Shown piece by piece: positions 1 through 9,037 of a DNA stretch of 64,000 nucleotides. The translations under genes and the position numbers were made by a program. The notes beneath the pieces are model-generated. The model searched no databases. It was not told the origin of the DNA and saw only the letters and a list, made by a program, of their open reading frames with translations. Source of the stretch: Facklamia sp. 7083-14-GEN3. GTDB lineage: Bacteria; Bacillota; Bacilli; Lactobacillales; Aerococcaceae. The DNA lies in contig NZ_JANSGD010000003.1 of NCBI RefSeq assembly GCF_024742075.1, positions 1 through 64,000 on the forward strand. The letters are read 5' to 3'. Each line of letters begins with the position of its first letter. The first letter of the stretch is position 1.

Positions 1-109
1 ATGATGGCAAGAAGGACACACCTGTTCCCATGCCGAACACAGCAGTTAAGCTTCTTAGCGCCGATGGTAGTTGGACCTTTGGTCCTGTGAGAGTAGGACG
101 TTGCCACGC
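1..109 (+). rRNA. rrf: 5S ribosomal RNA, 5' end cut by the window
   Basis: The first bases match the conserved 5S core: the stretch ending in CCATGCCGAACACAG, followed by GTTAAGCTTCTTAGCGCC and the 3' end GAGTAGGACGTTGCCACGC. About the first ten bases of the molecule lie before the window. With the two tRNAs that follow it marks the end of an rRNA operon whose 16S and 23S genes are outside the window. Confidence 0.93.
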
Positions 110-127
110 GTGTCATATCAAAGTTAT

Positions 128-200
128 TCCGCCATAGCTCAGCTGGCAGAGCGCATGACTGTTAATCATGATGTCGTAGGTTCGAGCCCTACTGGCGGAG
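128..200 (+). tRNA. tRNA-Asn (GTT)
   Basis: A 73-base cloverleaf. The acceptor arm TCCGCCA pairs with TGGCGGA, the discriminator is G, the D-loop region is AGCTCAGCTGGCAGAGC, and the anticodon loop CTGTTAA carries GTT at 161-163. The T arm reads GTAGGTTCGAGCCCTAC. CCA is not encoded; a run of T follows. It is 18 bases downstream of the 5S gene and is probably co-transcribed with it. Confidence 0.96.
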
Positions 201-224
201 TTTTTTTTTTTATATATTTATTTT

Positions 225-297
225 GCCGCCTTAGCTCAGCAGGTAGAGCGCTTCCATGGTAAGGAAGAGGTCGCCGGTTCAATCCCGGCAGGTGGCT
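225..297 (+). tRNA. tRNA-Thr (GGT)
   Basis: Acceptor arm GCCGCCT pairs with AGGTGGC (one G-U pair), and the discriminator is T. The anticodon stem CTTCC/GGAAG encloses loop ATGGTAA with anticodon GGT at 258-260, which reads ACC/ACT threonine codons. The T arm is GCCGGTTCAATCCCGGC. CCA is not encoded. It follows tRNA-Asn by 24 bases in the same rRNA-linked cluster. Confidence 0.96.
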
Positions 298-569
298 TAA
301 ATATGGATAACTTACAATTTTAAAGCCTTTTAGTTGGAATCGCTGATAATTCTTTCTAATTGGCTTTTTTTCATGTACTTATTATTCTTTTAAGGTTTTT
401 GATTCTAATAGTAATTATTTTAATAGAATCAAAATGTATAACTTCCTTTCATTGAGATTTTTAAAACTTTTACTATTCTTGTCAGACTTTCTACTATTTT
501 AACTTGATAATAAAGTAATAAACCTCTAAACTATAGAATGTTGTTAAATAACTTTAAAGGAGTTGCAGA
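298..569. other. AT-rich intergenic region after the tRNA cluster
   Basis: 272 bases without a gene. A weak terminator-like hairpin (AAAGCC at 323-327 region against GGCTTT at 362-367, followed by T residues) may end the rRNA/tRNA transcript. The remainder is AT-rich and presumably holds the promoter of the following transporter gene, but I could not find a well-spaced -35/-10 pair. Confidence 0.4.
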
Positions 570-1376
570 ATGAAAGAAAATATTGTAAATGAGTCACAGT
601 TTGTCAAAATCATTGAATCTTCGGTGAATAAGAAGGTCGGATTATTCGATCAGAGTAAAGCGCGTTATTTTGTTCGCTCCATGTATGCTGGAGCTATGTT
701 GGTTTTAGCTACTGCCATTGGTGTTTATGCTGCAGATTATATAAATGTTGGAGCTCCACATATCGGCAAGTTTGTTTATTCTTTCCTTTTTGCTTTTGGT
801 CTTTTATTTATTTTATTTTTACATCAAGAATTAGTTACTTCAAATATGATGTATTTAACGGCAGGCACTTATCACAAGTTTATAAGCCCTAACAAGACCA
901 TTCAAATTTTGCTGTTTTGTACCTTAGGTAATTTAATAGGCGCTCTCTTAGCAGCCTTCATTGTGGCACAAACCGGAGCTTTCAGTCATTTGACAGCTGA
1001 AAGCTTCATTGTAAATACAGTCAATGGAAAATTAGGTAAGGACTTAGCTTTAATCTTTATTGAAGGAATTTTAGCAAACACTTTTGTAAATATTGCTATT
1101 CTTGGTTATCTTTTAGCTAAAGAAGAAATTTCCAAAATTGTTATTGTTTTCGGCGCTATCTTCATGTTCGTCTTTTTAGGCTATGAGCACGTCGTGGCTA
1201 ATTTTGGATCATTTAGTTTGGTTGCTTTTAGTAATTATCAAGCAGAAGTGATTCAATTATTACCTGTACTTTCAGCTTGGGCTGTAGCTTGGATTGCTAA
1301 CTTTATTGGTGGCGGACTAGTAATTGGTTTAGTTTACGCATGGTTAAATGATGCTGGACTCCCACTGCATGATTAA
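570..1376 (+). CDS. Formate/nitrite transporter (FNT) family channel
   Basis: 268 aa, the usual FNT length. Six hydrophobic helices are visible, and the conserved FNT segment after the second helix appears here as HQELVTSNMM (about residues 88-97), corresponding to the GGELFTGN region of FocA/NirC. FNT proteins are pentameric channels for formate, nitrite, hydrosulfide or lactate. No pyruvate formate-lyase or nitrite reductase gene is nearby, so the substrate cannot be set from context. An AAAGGAG site precedes the ATG. It is a single-gene unit closed by the strong hairpin at 1388-1418. Confidence 0.85.
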   Translation: MKENIVNESQFVKIIESSVNKKVGLFDQSKARYFVRSMYAGAMLVLATAIGVYAADYINVGAPHIGKFVYSFLFAFGLLFILFLHQELVTSNMMYLTAGTYHKFISPNKTIQILLFCTLGNLIGALLAAFIVAQTGAFSHLTAESFIVNTVNGKLGKDLALIFIEGILANTFVNIAILGYLLAKEEISKIVIVFGAIFMFVFLGYEHVVANFGSFSLVAFSNYQAEVIQLLPVLSAWAVAWIANFIGGGLVIGLVYAWLNDAGLPLHD

Positions 1377-1387
1377 TTCTATTAAGA

Positions 1388-1423
1388 AACCCTTGTGGCA
1401 TATCGTGCCACAAGGGTTATTTT
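1388..1423. terminator. Bidirectional intrinsic terminator
   Basis: Perfect 13-bp stem AACCCTTGTGGCA / TGCCACAAGGGTT with loop TATCG, followed by ATTTTTATTTTT on the plus strand. It lies between convergent genes and probably serves both. Confidence 0.85.
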
Positions 1424-2508
1424 TATTTTTTATTAGGAAGAATTGTTAATTCTTTACTAGCTAAGTTGATGACTTCACAACCTGTTTCTGTGACAACAAC
1501 AAGATCTTCAATTCTGACTCCCATTTCACCTGGAAGATAAATACCGGGTTCTATTGAGAAGACATTGCCCACTTCAACTAGATCGTGATTATGTTGACTA
1601 ACATCTCCATATTCATGAACATCTCTACCAATAAAATGTCCTGTACGATGTGTGAAGTATTCACCATAGCCTGCATCCTCAATAATTTTTCTAGCAGCTA
1701 AATCGATTGAAGCAAATGATACTCCGGGTTTTACTTGCTTTATAGCCTCTTCATTTGCTTTCAACACTGTCTGATAGATTTCCTTATGCTTATTAGACAC
1801 TTCACCAAAAAAGAGAGTTCGAGTCATATCTGAACAATATCCATTATAACGTGATCCAATATCAATAATAATGCTATGACCGACTTGAGGTAAGCTATCG
1901 TCGGTATTATGATGAGGATCAGCGCCATGAGGACCATAGGCGATGATGGGTTCAAATGAAAAGCCTTCGCATTTGTATTCTTTATATAATGAAGCTAGAT
2001 ATTCTTTTAATTCATTTTCACTAGTAGAGGCATTAATTTTTTTTATAAGCGCTTGAATCACTTGATCATTTCGATGAGATGCTTCCCTCATGATATCAAT
2101 TTCCTCTTTTGATTTGATAGCGCGGATTTTATCAACTAAAAGACTACCATTAATATATTCTCCATTAGGATATTGTTTTATTAAGTCAATTAAAAAATGA
2201 CTTGGCCAGTTCTTATCAATACCGATTTTCCCTGACTCTAAGCCTTCGGCTAGTTCTTTAATAATGGGTTCTCCATCATTATAGTATTTAATAGTCAGAT
2301 TATCTTTTTCCTTGAAAGTAGGGAATAAACGATTGAGTATGAGTTGCATCTGTCCATTGCTCTTAATTGATAGTAATAACAGTCTTTCACCAGGATCCGT
2401 GTAGTATCCCACTAAATAATCGATTGTAGAGGGATCAGATATCAAAAATTGTGACATGTCATTGTCTCGCATAGCAGCTATTAGTTTTTTTAGGGCTAAT
2501 TTGTTCAT
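1423..2508 (-). CDS. M24 family Xaa-Pro peptidase (PepP/YqhT-like)
   Basis: 361 aa with the pita-bread architecture: an N-terminal creatinase-like domain (about 1-130) and a catalytic domain (about 135-355). Metal-binding signatures are visible: IIIDIGSRYNGYCSDMTR with the paired aspartates, GHFIGRDVHEYG with the catalytic histidines, FSIEPGIYL and VRIEDLVVV with the glutamates. It should cleave the residue next to proline in short peptides in the cytoplasm. TAGGAGGAAAATT precedes the ATG. In many Firmicutes this paralogue lies upstream of efp; no efp is next to it here. Confidence 0.88.
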   Translation of the reverse strand: MNKLALKKLIAAMRDNDMSQFLISDPSTIDYLVGYYTDPGERLLLLSIKSNGQMQLILNRLFPTFKEKDNLTIKYYNDGEPIIKELAEGLESGKIGIDKNWPSHFLIDLIKQYPNGEYINGSLLVDKIRAIKSKEEIDIMREASHRNDQVIQALIKKINASTSENELKEYLASLYKEYKCEGFSFEPIIAYGPHGADPHHNTDDSLPQVGHSIIIDIGSRYNGYCSDMTRTLFFGEVSNKHKEIYQTVLKANEEAIKQVKPGVSFASIDLAARKIIEDAGYGEYFTHRTGHFIGRDVHEYGDVSQHNHDLVEVGNVFSIEPGIYLPGEMGVRIEDLVVVTETGCEVINLASKELTILPNKK

Positions 2509-2522
2509 AATTTTCCTCCTAC

Positions 2523-2551
2523 TTGGTATCTTTTACATAAACTATTATAAT
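2523..2551 (+). promoter_or_regulatory. Predicted sigma-A promoter of yidD
   Basis: TTGGTA (2523-2528), a 17-bp spacer and TATAAT (2546-2551), about 37 bases upstream of the yidD start. Confidence 0.6.
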
Positions 2552-2588
2552 AGAAGAAAATAGTTATTGTAACGATAGGAGATAAAAA

Positions 2589-2834
2589 ATGAACAAGATT
2601 TTCATAAAACTAATAAGATTCTACCAAAAATACATCTCCCCTTTAACACCTCCTTCTTGTCGTTATTCACCAACTTGTTCTAGCTATACGATTCAAGCAA
2701 TTGAACGATTTGGAGCACTGAAAGGTCTGTTAATGGGTTTAGTGCGTATTTTAAGGTGTCACCCCTTCCGTGAGGGAGGATTAGATCCTGTGCCAGACCA
2801 TTTTACTTTGAGACGGCAATGGGTGAATAAATAA
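2589..2834 (+). CDS. yidD: Membrane protein insertion efficiency factor YidD
   Basis: 81 aa, typical of the family. It shows the conserved core [20 protein letters not shown] (about 13-32) with cysteines, and the C-terminal [14 protein letters not shown] motif. YidD is an inner-membrane-associated factor that assists YidC-dependent insertion. The gene is alone, with no rnpA/yidC neighbour; the next gene begins the c-di-AMP operon about 60 bases later. SD-like GATAGGAG lies 10 bases before the ATG. Confidence 0.93.
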   Translation: MNKIFIKLIRFYQKYISPLTPPSCRYSPTCSSYTIQAIERFGALKGLLMGLVRILRCHPFREGGLDPVPDHFTLRRQWVNK

Positions 2835-2895
2835 TTTTACCATGGGTCAATAAGTCTATGTTAAAATAGTAATTAAGTTGAAAGTAGGTGAAAGG

Positions 2896-3759
2896 ATGCT
2901 AGAGTGGCTCAATCAATTCTTAGGCAACCATCCATTAGTTAGTTTACTGGATATTTTTATTGTCTGGTTCATTATTTATCGTTTAATTGGCTATGCTAAA
3001 CAATCTCGTGCGATGAATCTTTTACAAGGGATAGGTTTAATTATTTTTGCTAAGTTTTTAAGTCAAGGAATTGGTTTACAAACAATCGATTGGTTATTGG
3101 GGCAAGTTATTTCATGGGGAGTAGTAGCCCTAATTATTTTATTTCAAGCTGAATTACGAAAAGTTTTAGAAAATCTAGGGAAAATCCTGTTCAGAAACAG
3201 ACAATCTTCACGGAATCCAAGTGAAGAGTTAATTGAAGATTTAAAAAAGTCTTTACTCTACATGTCTAAGCGTAAAATAGGGGCTCTAATTTCGATTGAA
3301 GCAGAAGATTCGTTAGAAGAATATATTAGTACAGGTACAGCATTAGATTCAGTAATTTCTAGTCAACTATTAATCAATATTTTCATTCCCAACACGCCTT
3401 TACATGATGGCGCAGTTATCATAAATGATTTTAGAATTGCATCAGCCTCTTGTTATTTACCACTTTCAGAAAGTAAGTTAATTCCTAAGGAATTGGGAAC
3501 AAGGCATCGAGCGGCAATTGGACTGGGAGAGAAGACAGATGCTTTGACTTTGATAGTATCCGAGGAAACGGGCGCAATTAGTATTGTAAAAAATGATTTT
3601 TTACATCGTGACCTAGATAAAGACGAGCTTCATGAGTTGCTTAATAAATATCTATATACAGAAATAGGAAAAGAAGATTCCGAACGACAAGATTCAAATA
3701 TTGTCAAAAACCTCTTTAACATGATGCGATCAAGTAAAGGAGGCAAAAATAATGAATAA
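2896..3759 (+). CDS. cdaA: Diadenylate cyclase CdaA
   Basis: Synthesises cyclic di-AMP from two ATP at the membrane. Three N-terminal transmembrane helices (about residues 10-80), a short linker and the DAC domain follow. The catalytic LHDGA motif is at about residues 169-173 and RHRAA at about 203-207. I take ATG 2896, with AGGTGAAAGG before it, rather than the upstream in-frame TTG at 2878, which has no SD; this gives 287 aa. It overlaps cdaR by 8 bases and is followed by glmM, the conserved cdaA-cdaR-glmM operon of Firmicutes, in which CdaR and GlmM modulate cyclase activity. A c-di-AMP receptor candidate is encoded at 16868-17500. Confidence 0.95.
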   Translation: MLEWLNQFLGNHPLVSLLDIFIVWFIIYRLIGYAKQSRAMNLLQGIGLIIFAKFLSQGIGLQTIDWLLGQVISWGVVALIILFQAELRKVLENLGKILFRNRQSSRNPSEELIEDLKKSLLYMSKRKIGALISIEAEDSLEEYISTGTALDSVISSQLLINIFIPNTPLHDGAVIINDFRIASASCYLPLSESKLIPKELGTRHRAAIGLGEKTDALTLIVSEETGAISIVKNDFLHRDLDKDELHELLNKYLYTEIGKEDSERQDSNIVKNLFNMMRSSKGGKNNE

Positions 3760-4723
3760 GATATTTGAAAAAAATTGGGCTGTGGGGGTTATTTCACTAA
3801 TCTTCGCTTTATTTATTTATACCTTCGTTACTAACGAAAATAACGCACGTAATGCAGCCATCAATTCACAATTAGCTTCGAGTTTTAACACATCGGAGAC
3901 TTTGTATAATGTGCCTTTATATTTAGGCGAACATCCTGATGATATTTACGTTAGTGATCTTAAAGAAAGTGTAACTGTTCGCTTAGATGGACCCAAGAAC
4001 ATTTTAAATCAAGTAACTCGCGAAAATATCATGGTACAAACGGAAAAAATTTCAACAGGCCAAATTGGTAATCAGGAATTAACTCTATTAATAGATGGCT
4101 TACCAGACGAAATTACCTATACTATCTCACCTACCAAAGTAAAAGTAGAGGTCCAACAACGTAAAGTTGTGACAGTTCCCGTTGAAGTCTCACTTGATGA
4201 TCTTCAATTAGAATCCGATTTTAAGGTAGAGTCTGTTGATATTGACCCTAAGGAAGTTAAATTGGTAGGCAGCCAAAAAGTAATTAATGCCATTGATTTT
4301 GTAGGAATTAGTATTCGCTCTAATCAACCGGTTGCAGAATCATTTGCAGGCAATTATCGCTTACAAATATTAGATAAAGATGGAAAGCTTCTCGATGTGA
4401 ACTCAGAAACGATGGATATTAAGGCACAAATTAATATTGTCCAAAATTCGAAAGAATTTCCGTTGAAAATTACTGCAATAGGAGAAGACAATACAAAAAA
4501 TAATTATCGGTATTCAATTATTGATCAAGATAAAGTCATACTATTTGGTAGTCAAAAAATCCTTAATCAGATTAAAGAAGTCGAACTGGTGGTAGATGTC
4601 TCAAATCAGACCGAATCTGGCCAAGTAGTAGGGCTACTGAACTTACCAAGTGGTATTTCAAGTGCTAGTATCAATGAAGCAAAAGTAGAAGTTACGATTG
4701 AGCCAGTTAAATTAAATCAATAA
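3752..4723 (+). CDS. cdaR: CdaA regulator CdaR (YbbR-domain protein)
   Basis: 323 aa. A single N-terminal membrane anchor (about 8-27) is followed by about three extracellular YbbR repeats, recognisable from recurring patterns such as VTVRLDGPKNIL, KEVKLVGSQKVI and VILFGSQKIL. CdaR sits outside the membrane and modulates CdaA. Its ATG follows TAAAGGAGG and lies inside the end of cdaA, so the two are translationally coupled. YbbR repeat number is often four in bacilli; the count here is by eye. Confidence 0.92.
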   Translation: MNKIFEKNWAVGVISLIFALFIYTFVTNENNARNAAINSQLASSFNTSETLYNVPLYLGEHPDDIYVSDLKESVTVRLDGPKNILNQVTRENIMVQTEKISTGQIGNQELTLLIDGLPDEITYTISPTKVKVEVQQRKVVTVPVEVSLDDLQLESDFKVESVDIDPKEVKLVGSQKVINAIDFVGISIRSNQPVAESFAGNYRLQILDKDGKLLDVNSETMDIKAQINIVQNSKEFPLKITAIGEDNTKNNYRYSIIDQDKVILFGSQKILNQIKEVELVVDVSNQTESGQVVGLLNLPSGISSASINEAKVEVTIEPVKLNQ

Positions 4724-4779
4724 GTCTAATTTAGAAGATTTAAGAAAGCTCATTTAGAAGATTCATAAAGGAGAAGAAA

Positions 4780-6135
4780 ATGGGAAAATATTTTGGAACA
4801 GATGGTGTTAGAGGAGTTGCTAATCAGGAGTTAAGTCCAGAACTAGCATTCAAATTAGGTCGATATGGAGGGTATGTTCTTCTACAGCATGCAGAATCCG
4901 TTGAAACACCAAGAGTCTTAGTTGCTAGAGATACACGGGTTTCTGGACAAATGCTAGAAGCGGCTTTAACCGCAGGACTTTTATCGGTTGGGATTGAAGT
5001 GATGCAATTAGGAATTGTGCCTACTCCAGCTGTAGCCTATTTAACTAAAACTCAAAACGCTGTGGCAGGTATCATGATTTCTGCTTCACATAACCCTGCA
5101 GAAGACAATGGCATTAAGTTTTTTGGTGCTGATGGTTTTAAATTATCTGATCAGCAAGAAGAAGAAATAGAAGAATTGTTAGATTCAGAAGAAGATAATC
5201 TACCACGACCAGCTGCTGAAGGTTTAGGTTTAGTTGACGAATTCCATGAAGGAACAATAAAATATTTGAATTTCTTACAATCAACCATTTCGGTTGAATT
5301 AAGTGGGTTGAAAGTGGCTATTGATGCGGCAAATGGAGCTACTGCACCCTTAATTAATCAATTGTTTGCTGATTTAGATACGGATTTTTATACAATGGGA
5401 GACCGACCTAATGGTATAAATATTAACGATCAGGTGGGTTCAACTCATCCTGAAGCTTTGCAAGCTTTAGTTAAGGAAAAAGAAGTGGATTTAGGATTAG
5501 CTTTTGATGGTGATGGAGACCGTTTAATTGCTGTTGATGAGAAGGGCAATTTAGTCGATGGAGATAAGATACTCTTTATCTGTGGCAATCATTTGAAGCA
5601 AAAAGGACGGTTAAATGACAATACAATCGTCTCAACGGTTATGAGTAATATAGGTTTCCATAAAGCTTTAGAAGCCAATGAAATGACCGCTTTAAAAACT
5701 AATGTAGGAGACCGTTATGTAGTAGAAGCTATGCGTGAAGGTGGCTATACTTTAGGTGGCGAGCAATCTGGGCATATCGTCTTCTTAAGTTTAAATACAA
5801 CAGGAGATGGTCTTTTAACAGCCGTACAATTAATGGCCGTTATCAGTGAAACAGGCAAGAAACTTTCTGAATTGGCAGGAGAAGTCACAGTCTATCCTCA
5901 AAAGTTAGTCAATGTTCGCGTGAGAGATAAGCATACCGTTTTAGAAGAAGCAGAGGTTCAACAAGTAATTGATTCTGTTGAAAAAGAAATGGCCGGAGAA
6001 GGAAGAATTTTAGTTCGTCCAAGTGGAACAGAACCATTGTTAAGAGTAATGGCTGAGGCAGCAACGGATGAATTAGTGGATAAATATGTTAATCAAATTG
6101 CGGATGTTATCCGTCAAGTTAGAGGGATTGAATAA
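4780..6135 (+). CDS. glmM: Phosphoglucosamine mutase GlmM
   Basis: 451 aa, full length. Converts glucosamine-6-phosphate to glucosamine-1-phosphate for UDP-GlcNAc synthesis. The phosphoserine loop [12 protein letters not shown] (about residues 99-110), the Mg-binding AFDGDGDR (about 240-247), the sugar-binding GEQSGH and the phosphate-binding [11 protein letters not shown] near the C terminus are all intact. AAAGGAGAAG precedes the ATG. It is the third gene of the cdaA operon, and the nagB gene at 8205 encodes the opposing catabolic step on the same sugar pool. Confidence 0.97.
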   Translation: MGKYFGTDGVRGVANQELSPELAFKLGRYGGYVLLQHAESVETPRVLVARDTRVSGQMLEAALTAGLLSVGIEVMQLGIVPTPAVAYLTKTQNAVAGIMISASHNPAEDNGIKFFGADGFKLSDQQEEEIEELLDSEEDNLPRPAAEGLGLVDEFHEGTIKYLNFLQSTISVELSGLKVAIDAANGATAPLINQLFADLDTDFYTMGDRPNGININDQVGSTHPEALQALVKEKEVDLGLAFDGDGDRLIAVDEKGNLVDGDKILFICGNHLKQKGRLNDNTIVSTVMSNIGFHKALEANEMTALKTNVGDRYVVEAMREGGYTLGGEQSGHIVFLSLNTTGDGLLTAVQLMAVISETGKKLSELAGEVTVYPQKLVNVRVRDKHTVLEEAEVQQVIDSVEKEMAGEGRILVRPSGTEPLLRVMAEAATDELVDKYVNQIADVIRQVRGIE

Positions 6136-6177
6136 ACAAAGCGCTTCATGAAAAATTCATGAAGCGCTTTGTTTATT
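6131..6177. terminator. Bidirectional terminator after glmM
   Basis: Perfect 22-bp inverted repeat (6131-6152 against 6156-6177) with an AAA loop, GC core GCGCTTCATG. It contains the glmM stop codon and abuts the stop codon of the convergent AraC gene. Confidence 0.85.
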
Positions 6178-6986
6178 TATACTAGATTCGAAAATTTACG
6201 TCGATAGGCTGAAGGTGTCATGTGATTACTTTCTTTAAATGTTTTTGAAAAGTGTGAAGGAGAATGAAACCCAACAATATCAGAAATCTTTGAAATAGTA
6301 ATAGAAGTTTGAGCTAAAAGTTTTTCTGCTTCAGATAATCGCACATGAATAAGGTAATCAATAGGTGAAAGCCCTGTTTGTTGTTTAAAAAGTCTGATCA
6401 TATAATATTTATTAATATCTACAATATCAGAAAGTTGTTCAAGGGTGACTTTCTCAGAAAAATGCTCACGAATGTATTCTTTAATCATTTCGATTTCTTG
6501 GTGTCGCACTTGAATAGAGGAGTCTTTAATTGATAATTCATGGTGCCTGAGCACATGAACCATGACACACTCAATTAGTTTTCTTAAAACAATTTCAGAC
6601 CCTCTAAAGGGCTGCTCATATTCGATAAGGGCAAGATCTAAGTAGTTCTTTATAGTTTGTGAATGATCAGAAACGATAAAAATATTATCCATTGATTCAA
6701 TTTCAGCAGATGAAGTAAATAAAATACCGGAAATTTCAACACGTATCCATTCTAATTTACGTATCGGTTGAATATCAATCGAATGGTTTGGATTTAAGAT
6801 GATAATATCACGTTTCTTAAAATTACCTATTTTCTCTCCAGAGATAAAGTCAGCTGCCCCTTTATGAACATAAATTAAAACTAATTTATCTGAAGATTCA
6901 ATTGTAAATCTTTGACTGGCTGTGATTTTTTCGGATTGAATACCATCTAGTTTAACAGAAGCTGAATTAATATTAGAAATATACAT
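6177..6986 (-). CDS. AraC family transcriptional regulator
   Basis: 269 aa from the ATG at 6986, which has AAGGAGG seven bases upstream; the more distal in-frame ATG (7019) has none. The N-terminal half is a cupin-like sensor domain. The C-terminal 100 residues carry two helix-turn-helix units, with the AraC signature ISKISDIVGFHSPSHFSKTF followed by KESNHMTPSAYRR. AraC proteins of this layout usually control sugar uptake or utilisation genes. No sugar operon is adjacent, so the target is unknown. Confidence 0.88.
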   Translation of the reverse strand: MYISNINSASVKLDGIQSEKITASQRFTIESSDKLVLIYVHKGAADFISGEKIGNFKKRDIIILNPNHSIDIQPIRKLEWIRVEISGILFTSSAEIESMDNIFIVSDHSQTIKNYLDLALIEYEQPFRGSEIVLRKLIECVMVHVLRHHELSIKDSSIQVRHQEIEMIKEYIREHFSEKVTLEQLSDIVDINKYYMIRLFKQQTGLSPIDYLIHVRLSEAEKLLAQTSITISKISDIVGFHSPSHFSKTFKESNHMTPSAYRRKFSNLV

Positions 6987-7333
6987 AGCGACCCTCCTTA
7001 TTTTATATGTTTCATACAATATATCATTTTAATAATATTATACACTAATCTTATTCCGATTGGTATAGTCAGATTGTTAAAAACTTTATATGATAATTTA
7101 ATTAACAAAAAGAAGCTTAATCCTCTATGATTAAGCTTTAAGATTTAAATATTTTTAAACTTAACTAATGATTTTTAAAAAAACTTATTAAAACAATAAG
7201 AAATTATAATGCGACACCCAAATCTTTGTGAGACTTAAAACAATGGTGCGCAAAATAGACATAAGACACTCATAAAAACTTTGATAACGAATGATGCAGA
7301 AAAAAATTATATTAATTACGAGAAGACTGATGA
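6987..7333. other. Gene-free AT-rich stretch with one hairpin
   Basis: 347 bases without a credible gene. It holds the start region of the AraC gene and, on the minus strand, a 10-bp hairpin (7113-7138) followed by CTTTTTGTT, a plausible terminator for the exported-protein gene at 7334-8023. I see nothing else I can name. Confidence 0.5.
7113..7138 (-). terminator. Intrinsic terminator of the exported-protein gene
   Basis: AAGCTTAATC / GATTAAGCTT, 6-base loop. The T-run is on the minus-strand side, so it acts on leftward transcripts. It lies about 195 bases beyond the stop codon. Confidence 0.5.
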
Positions 7334-8023
7334 TTACAGAATTATCTTATTTTGCATAAAATATTCTGTATAAAGATTGAGCCATTGAATAATTTTATGA
7401 TCAAATAAGGTAAAGACATCTGCATCCGGAATAATTAATAAATGGCGAATCAGGAAAATTCCTTGATAATAGAGGTTTTGAACTAAATCGGAATTTTCAT
7501 AGAGGTGAGTAGCGAATTCAGTGAGAATGTATTCTAATGGGACAGTACCTTTTTTAACAACTGTTAATTTACCGGCTTCAAATACTTTTTCTATTGAAGT
7601 TGTAGATTGTCGGGCCGATTCAGAGGGATTAATTTTTTCTTGAGTAGTTGTATTTTCTTGGCTATTACTATCATTATCACTAATGACTGTGGTTATTTGT
7701 GCAGTTGTTATGGTTGATTCATCTCTACTTGACTGACGACTTGTTTGGGTAATTTCATCTGGATCATAAGTAATCGGTGGAGTAGGCGCAATCACTTCCT
7801 GGGTGGTTGTCGGTTCATCCTTAGGTTTCTCAACAGATGTAGTTTGTTGGTCACTTGGATTTTTTACCGTTTTAGTCTCAACTGGACTCGAAAGTCTATG
7901 ATAATTTGAAGCCTTAGCTTCAGTAGAGGGAGAATCTATAGTAATGACAAAAAAACTAAGCAACATTATTAAGTATATAATAGTCTTCGAATGGGTCAAT
8001 TTTAAATGGTTTTGCTCAAGCAC
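7334..8023 (-). CDS. Predicted exported Ser/Thr-rich protein, unknown function
   Basis: 229 aa, not recognised. It begins with GTG preceded by GGGAGGAGAG. Residues about 13-32 form one hydrophobic segment ending near TEAKAS, a possible signal-peptidase site or membrane anchor. Residues about 45-145 are low-complexity and rich in Thr, Ser, Pro, Gln and Asp, as in wall-spanning linkers. The last 75 residues are a compact, hydrophobic domain (VPLEYILTEFATHLYENSDL and onward). There is no LPXTG motif and no lipobox cysteine. It is divergent from nagB and encoded alone. Surface attachment is inference only. Confidence 0.6.
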   Translation of the reverse strand: MLEQNHLKLTHSKTIIYLIMLLSFFVITIDSPSTEAKASNYHRLSSPVETKTVKNPSDQQTTSVEKPKDEPTTTQEVIAPTPPITYDPDEITQTSRQSSRDESTITTAQITTVISDNDSNSQENTTTQEKINPSESARQSTTSIEKVFEAGKLTVVKKGTVPLEYILTEFATHLYENSDLVQNLYYQGIFLIRHLLIIPDADVFTLFDHKIIQWLNLYTEYFMQNKIIL

Positions 8024-8204
8024 TTCTATACTCTCCTCCCTAATTATTTGTCAATGCTAGTTTATCACTATTTATTTAATTTATGTGGTTTGTTACGTGA
8101 ATGTTGCGAATTTGAGAAGAATGTCATTTTTGTCGCTTTTTTAAATATATATTTAATGATAAAATACTTAAAAGAAAAAAGCCTAATACTTAAGGAGGAT
8201 TTTC

Positions 8205-8912
8205 ATGAGAATTGAAATCTATAATAGTTCAGAAGAGGCATCATTAAGAGCCTTAGAAATATTTAAGAGTAGCCAACAAGAGGGGGCTAATGTATATGGA
8301 ATGGCCACTGGTTCGACCCCTGAGAGATTATATGAGCTTTTAAGTCAGTCAGATATTGATTTCAGTCAGGCTGTTTCAATCAATTTGGATGAGTATGTTG
8401 GATTGGAAGGTGAGAACCCTCAAAGTTATGCTTATTATATGCATGATCGTCTCTTCAAGAATAAACCCTTTAAGGCTTCTTTTATTCCTAATGGACAGGC
8501 TAAGGATATTGAAGATGAGTTAGCACGTTATGATCAAGTCATTAAAGAAAATCCGGTCGATTTGCAATTGTTAGGCTTGGGTTCGAATGGCCACATAGGT
8601 TTTAATGAGCCTGGGTCCGATTTAGAAGCTAATACCTCTTTGGTCAACCTAACGCAATCTACCATTGATGATAATCAGCGTTTTTTCGCATCCAAAGAAG
8701 AAACACCGACTAAAGCAATCACGATGGGCGTAGGAGCAATCAGAAAAGCAAAAAAAATAATTATTATGGCTTTTGGTAGTCAAAAGGCTCAAGCTGTTCG
8801 TGGAATGATTGAAGGTCCTATCACATCAGACTTACCAGCTAGTGTTTTACAAAAGCATCCGAATGTCTATGTGCTCTTAGATAAAGAAGCAGCATCCTTG
8901 TTAAATCGTTAA
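8205..8912 (+). CDS. nagB: Glucosamine-6-phosphate deaminase
   Basis: 235 aa, the length of Firmicute NagB. Converts glucosamine-6-phosphate to fructose-6-phosphate and ammonia. The motifs ATGSTPERLYELL, NLDEYVGL with the catalytic aspartate, and LGLGSNGHIGFNEPG with the catalytic His/Glu are intact. TAAGGAGG lies before the ATG. A possible promoter TTGTCG (8130-8135), 16 bp, TTTAAT (8152-8157) lies upstream. No nagA or GntR regulator is beside it. Confidence 0.95.
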   Translation: MRIEIYNSSEEASLRALEIFKSSQQEGANVYGMATGSTPERLYELLSQSDIDFSQAVSINLDEYVGLEGENPQSYAYYMHDRLFKNKPFKASFIPNGQAKDIEDELARYDQVIKENPVDLQLLGLGSNGHIGFNEPGSDLEANTSLVNLTQSTIDDNQRFFASKEETPTKAITMGVGAIRKAKKIIIMAFGSQKAQAVRGMIEGPITSDLPASVLQKHPNVYVLLDKEAASLLNR

Positions 8913-8979
8913 AGTCTTAAAATAAATAATCAAGTCTCATCATGCCTGCATTTAAGATATTAAAGAAAACACCTTTATG

Positions 8980-9008
8980 TTCACTCTTTTATTGAAATCG
9001 CTTATAAT
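8980..9008 (+). promoter_or_regulatory. Predicted promoter of lemA
   Basis: TTCACT (8980-8985), 17-bp spacer, perfect TATAAT (9003-9008). Transcription would begin near 9015, which argues against a start codon at 9017 and favours ATG 9038 for lemA. Confidence 0.55.
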
Positions 9009-9037
9009 AGAATTATATGAAAGGATGTGTCAAGCAT

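Noticed and set aside
71-262. 63-codon open frame across 5S and tRNA genes
   Set aside because: It lies entirely within structural RNA genes and has no ribosome binding site.
8006-8215. 69-codon frame before nagB
   Set aside because: Antisense to the start of the exported-protein gene, no SD, and the nagB start overlaps its end; hydrophobic composition is typical of AT-rich shadows.
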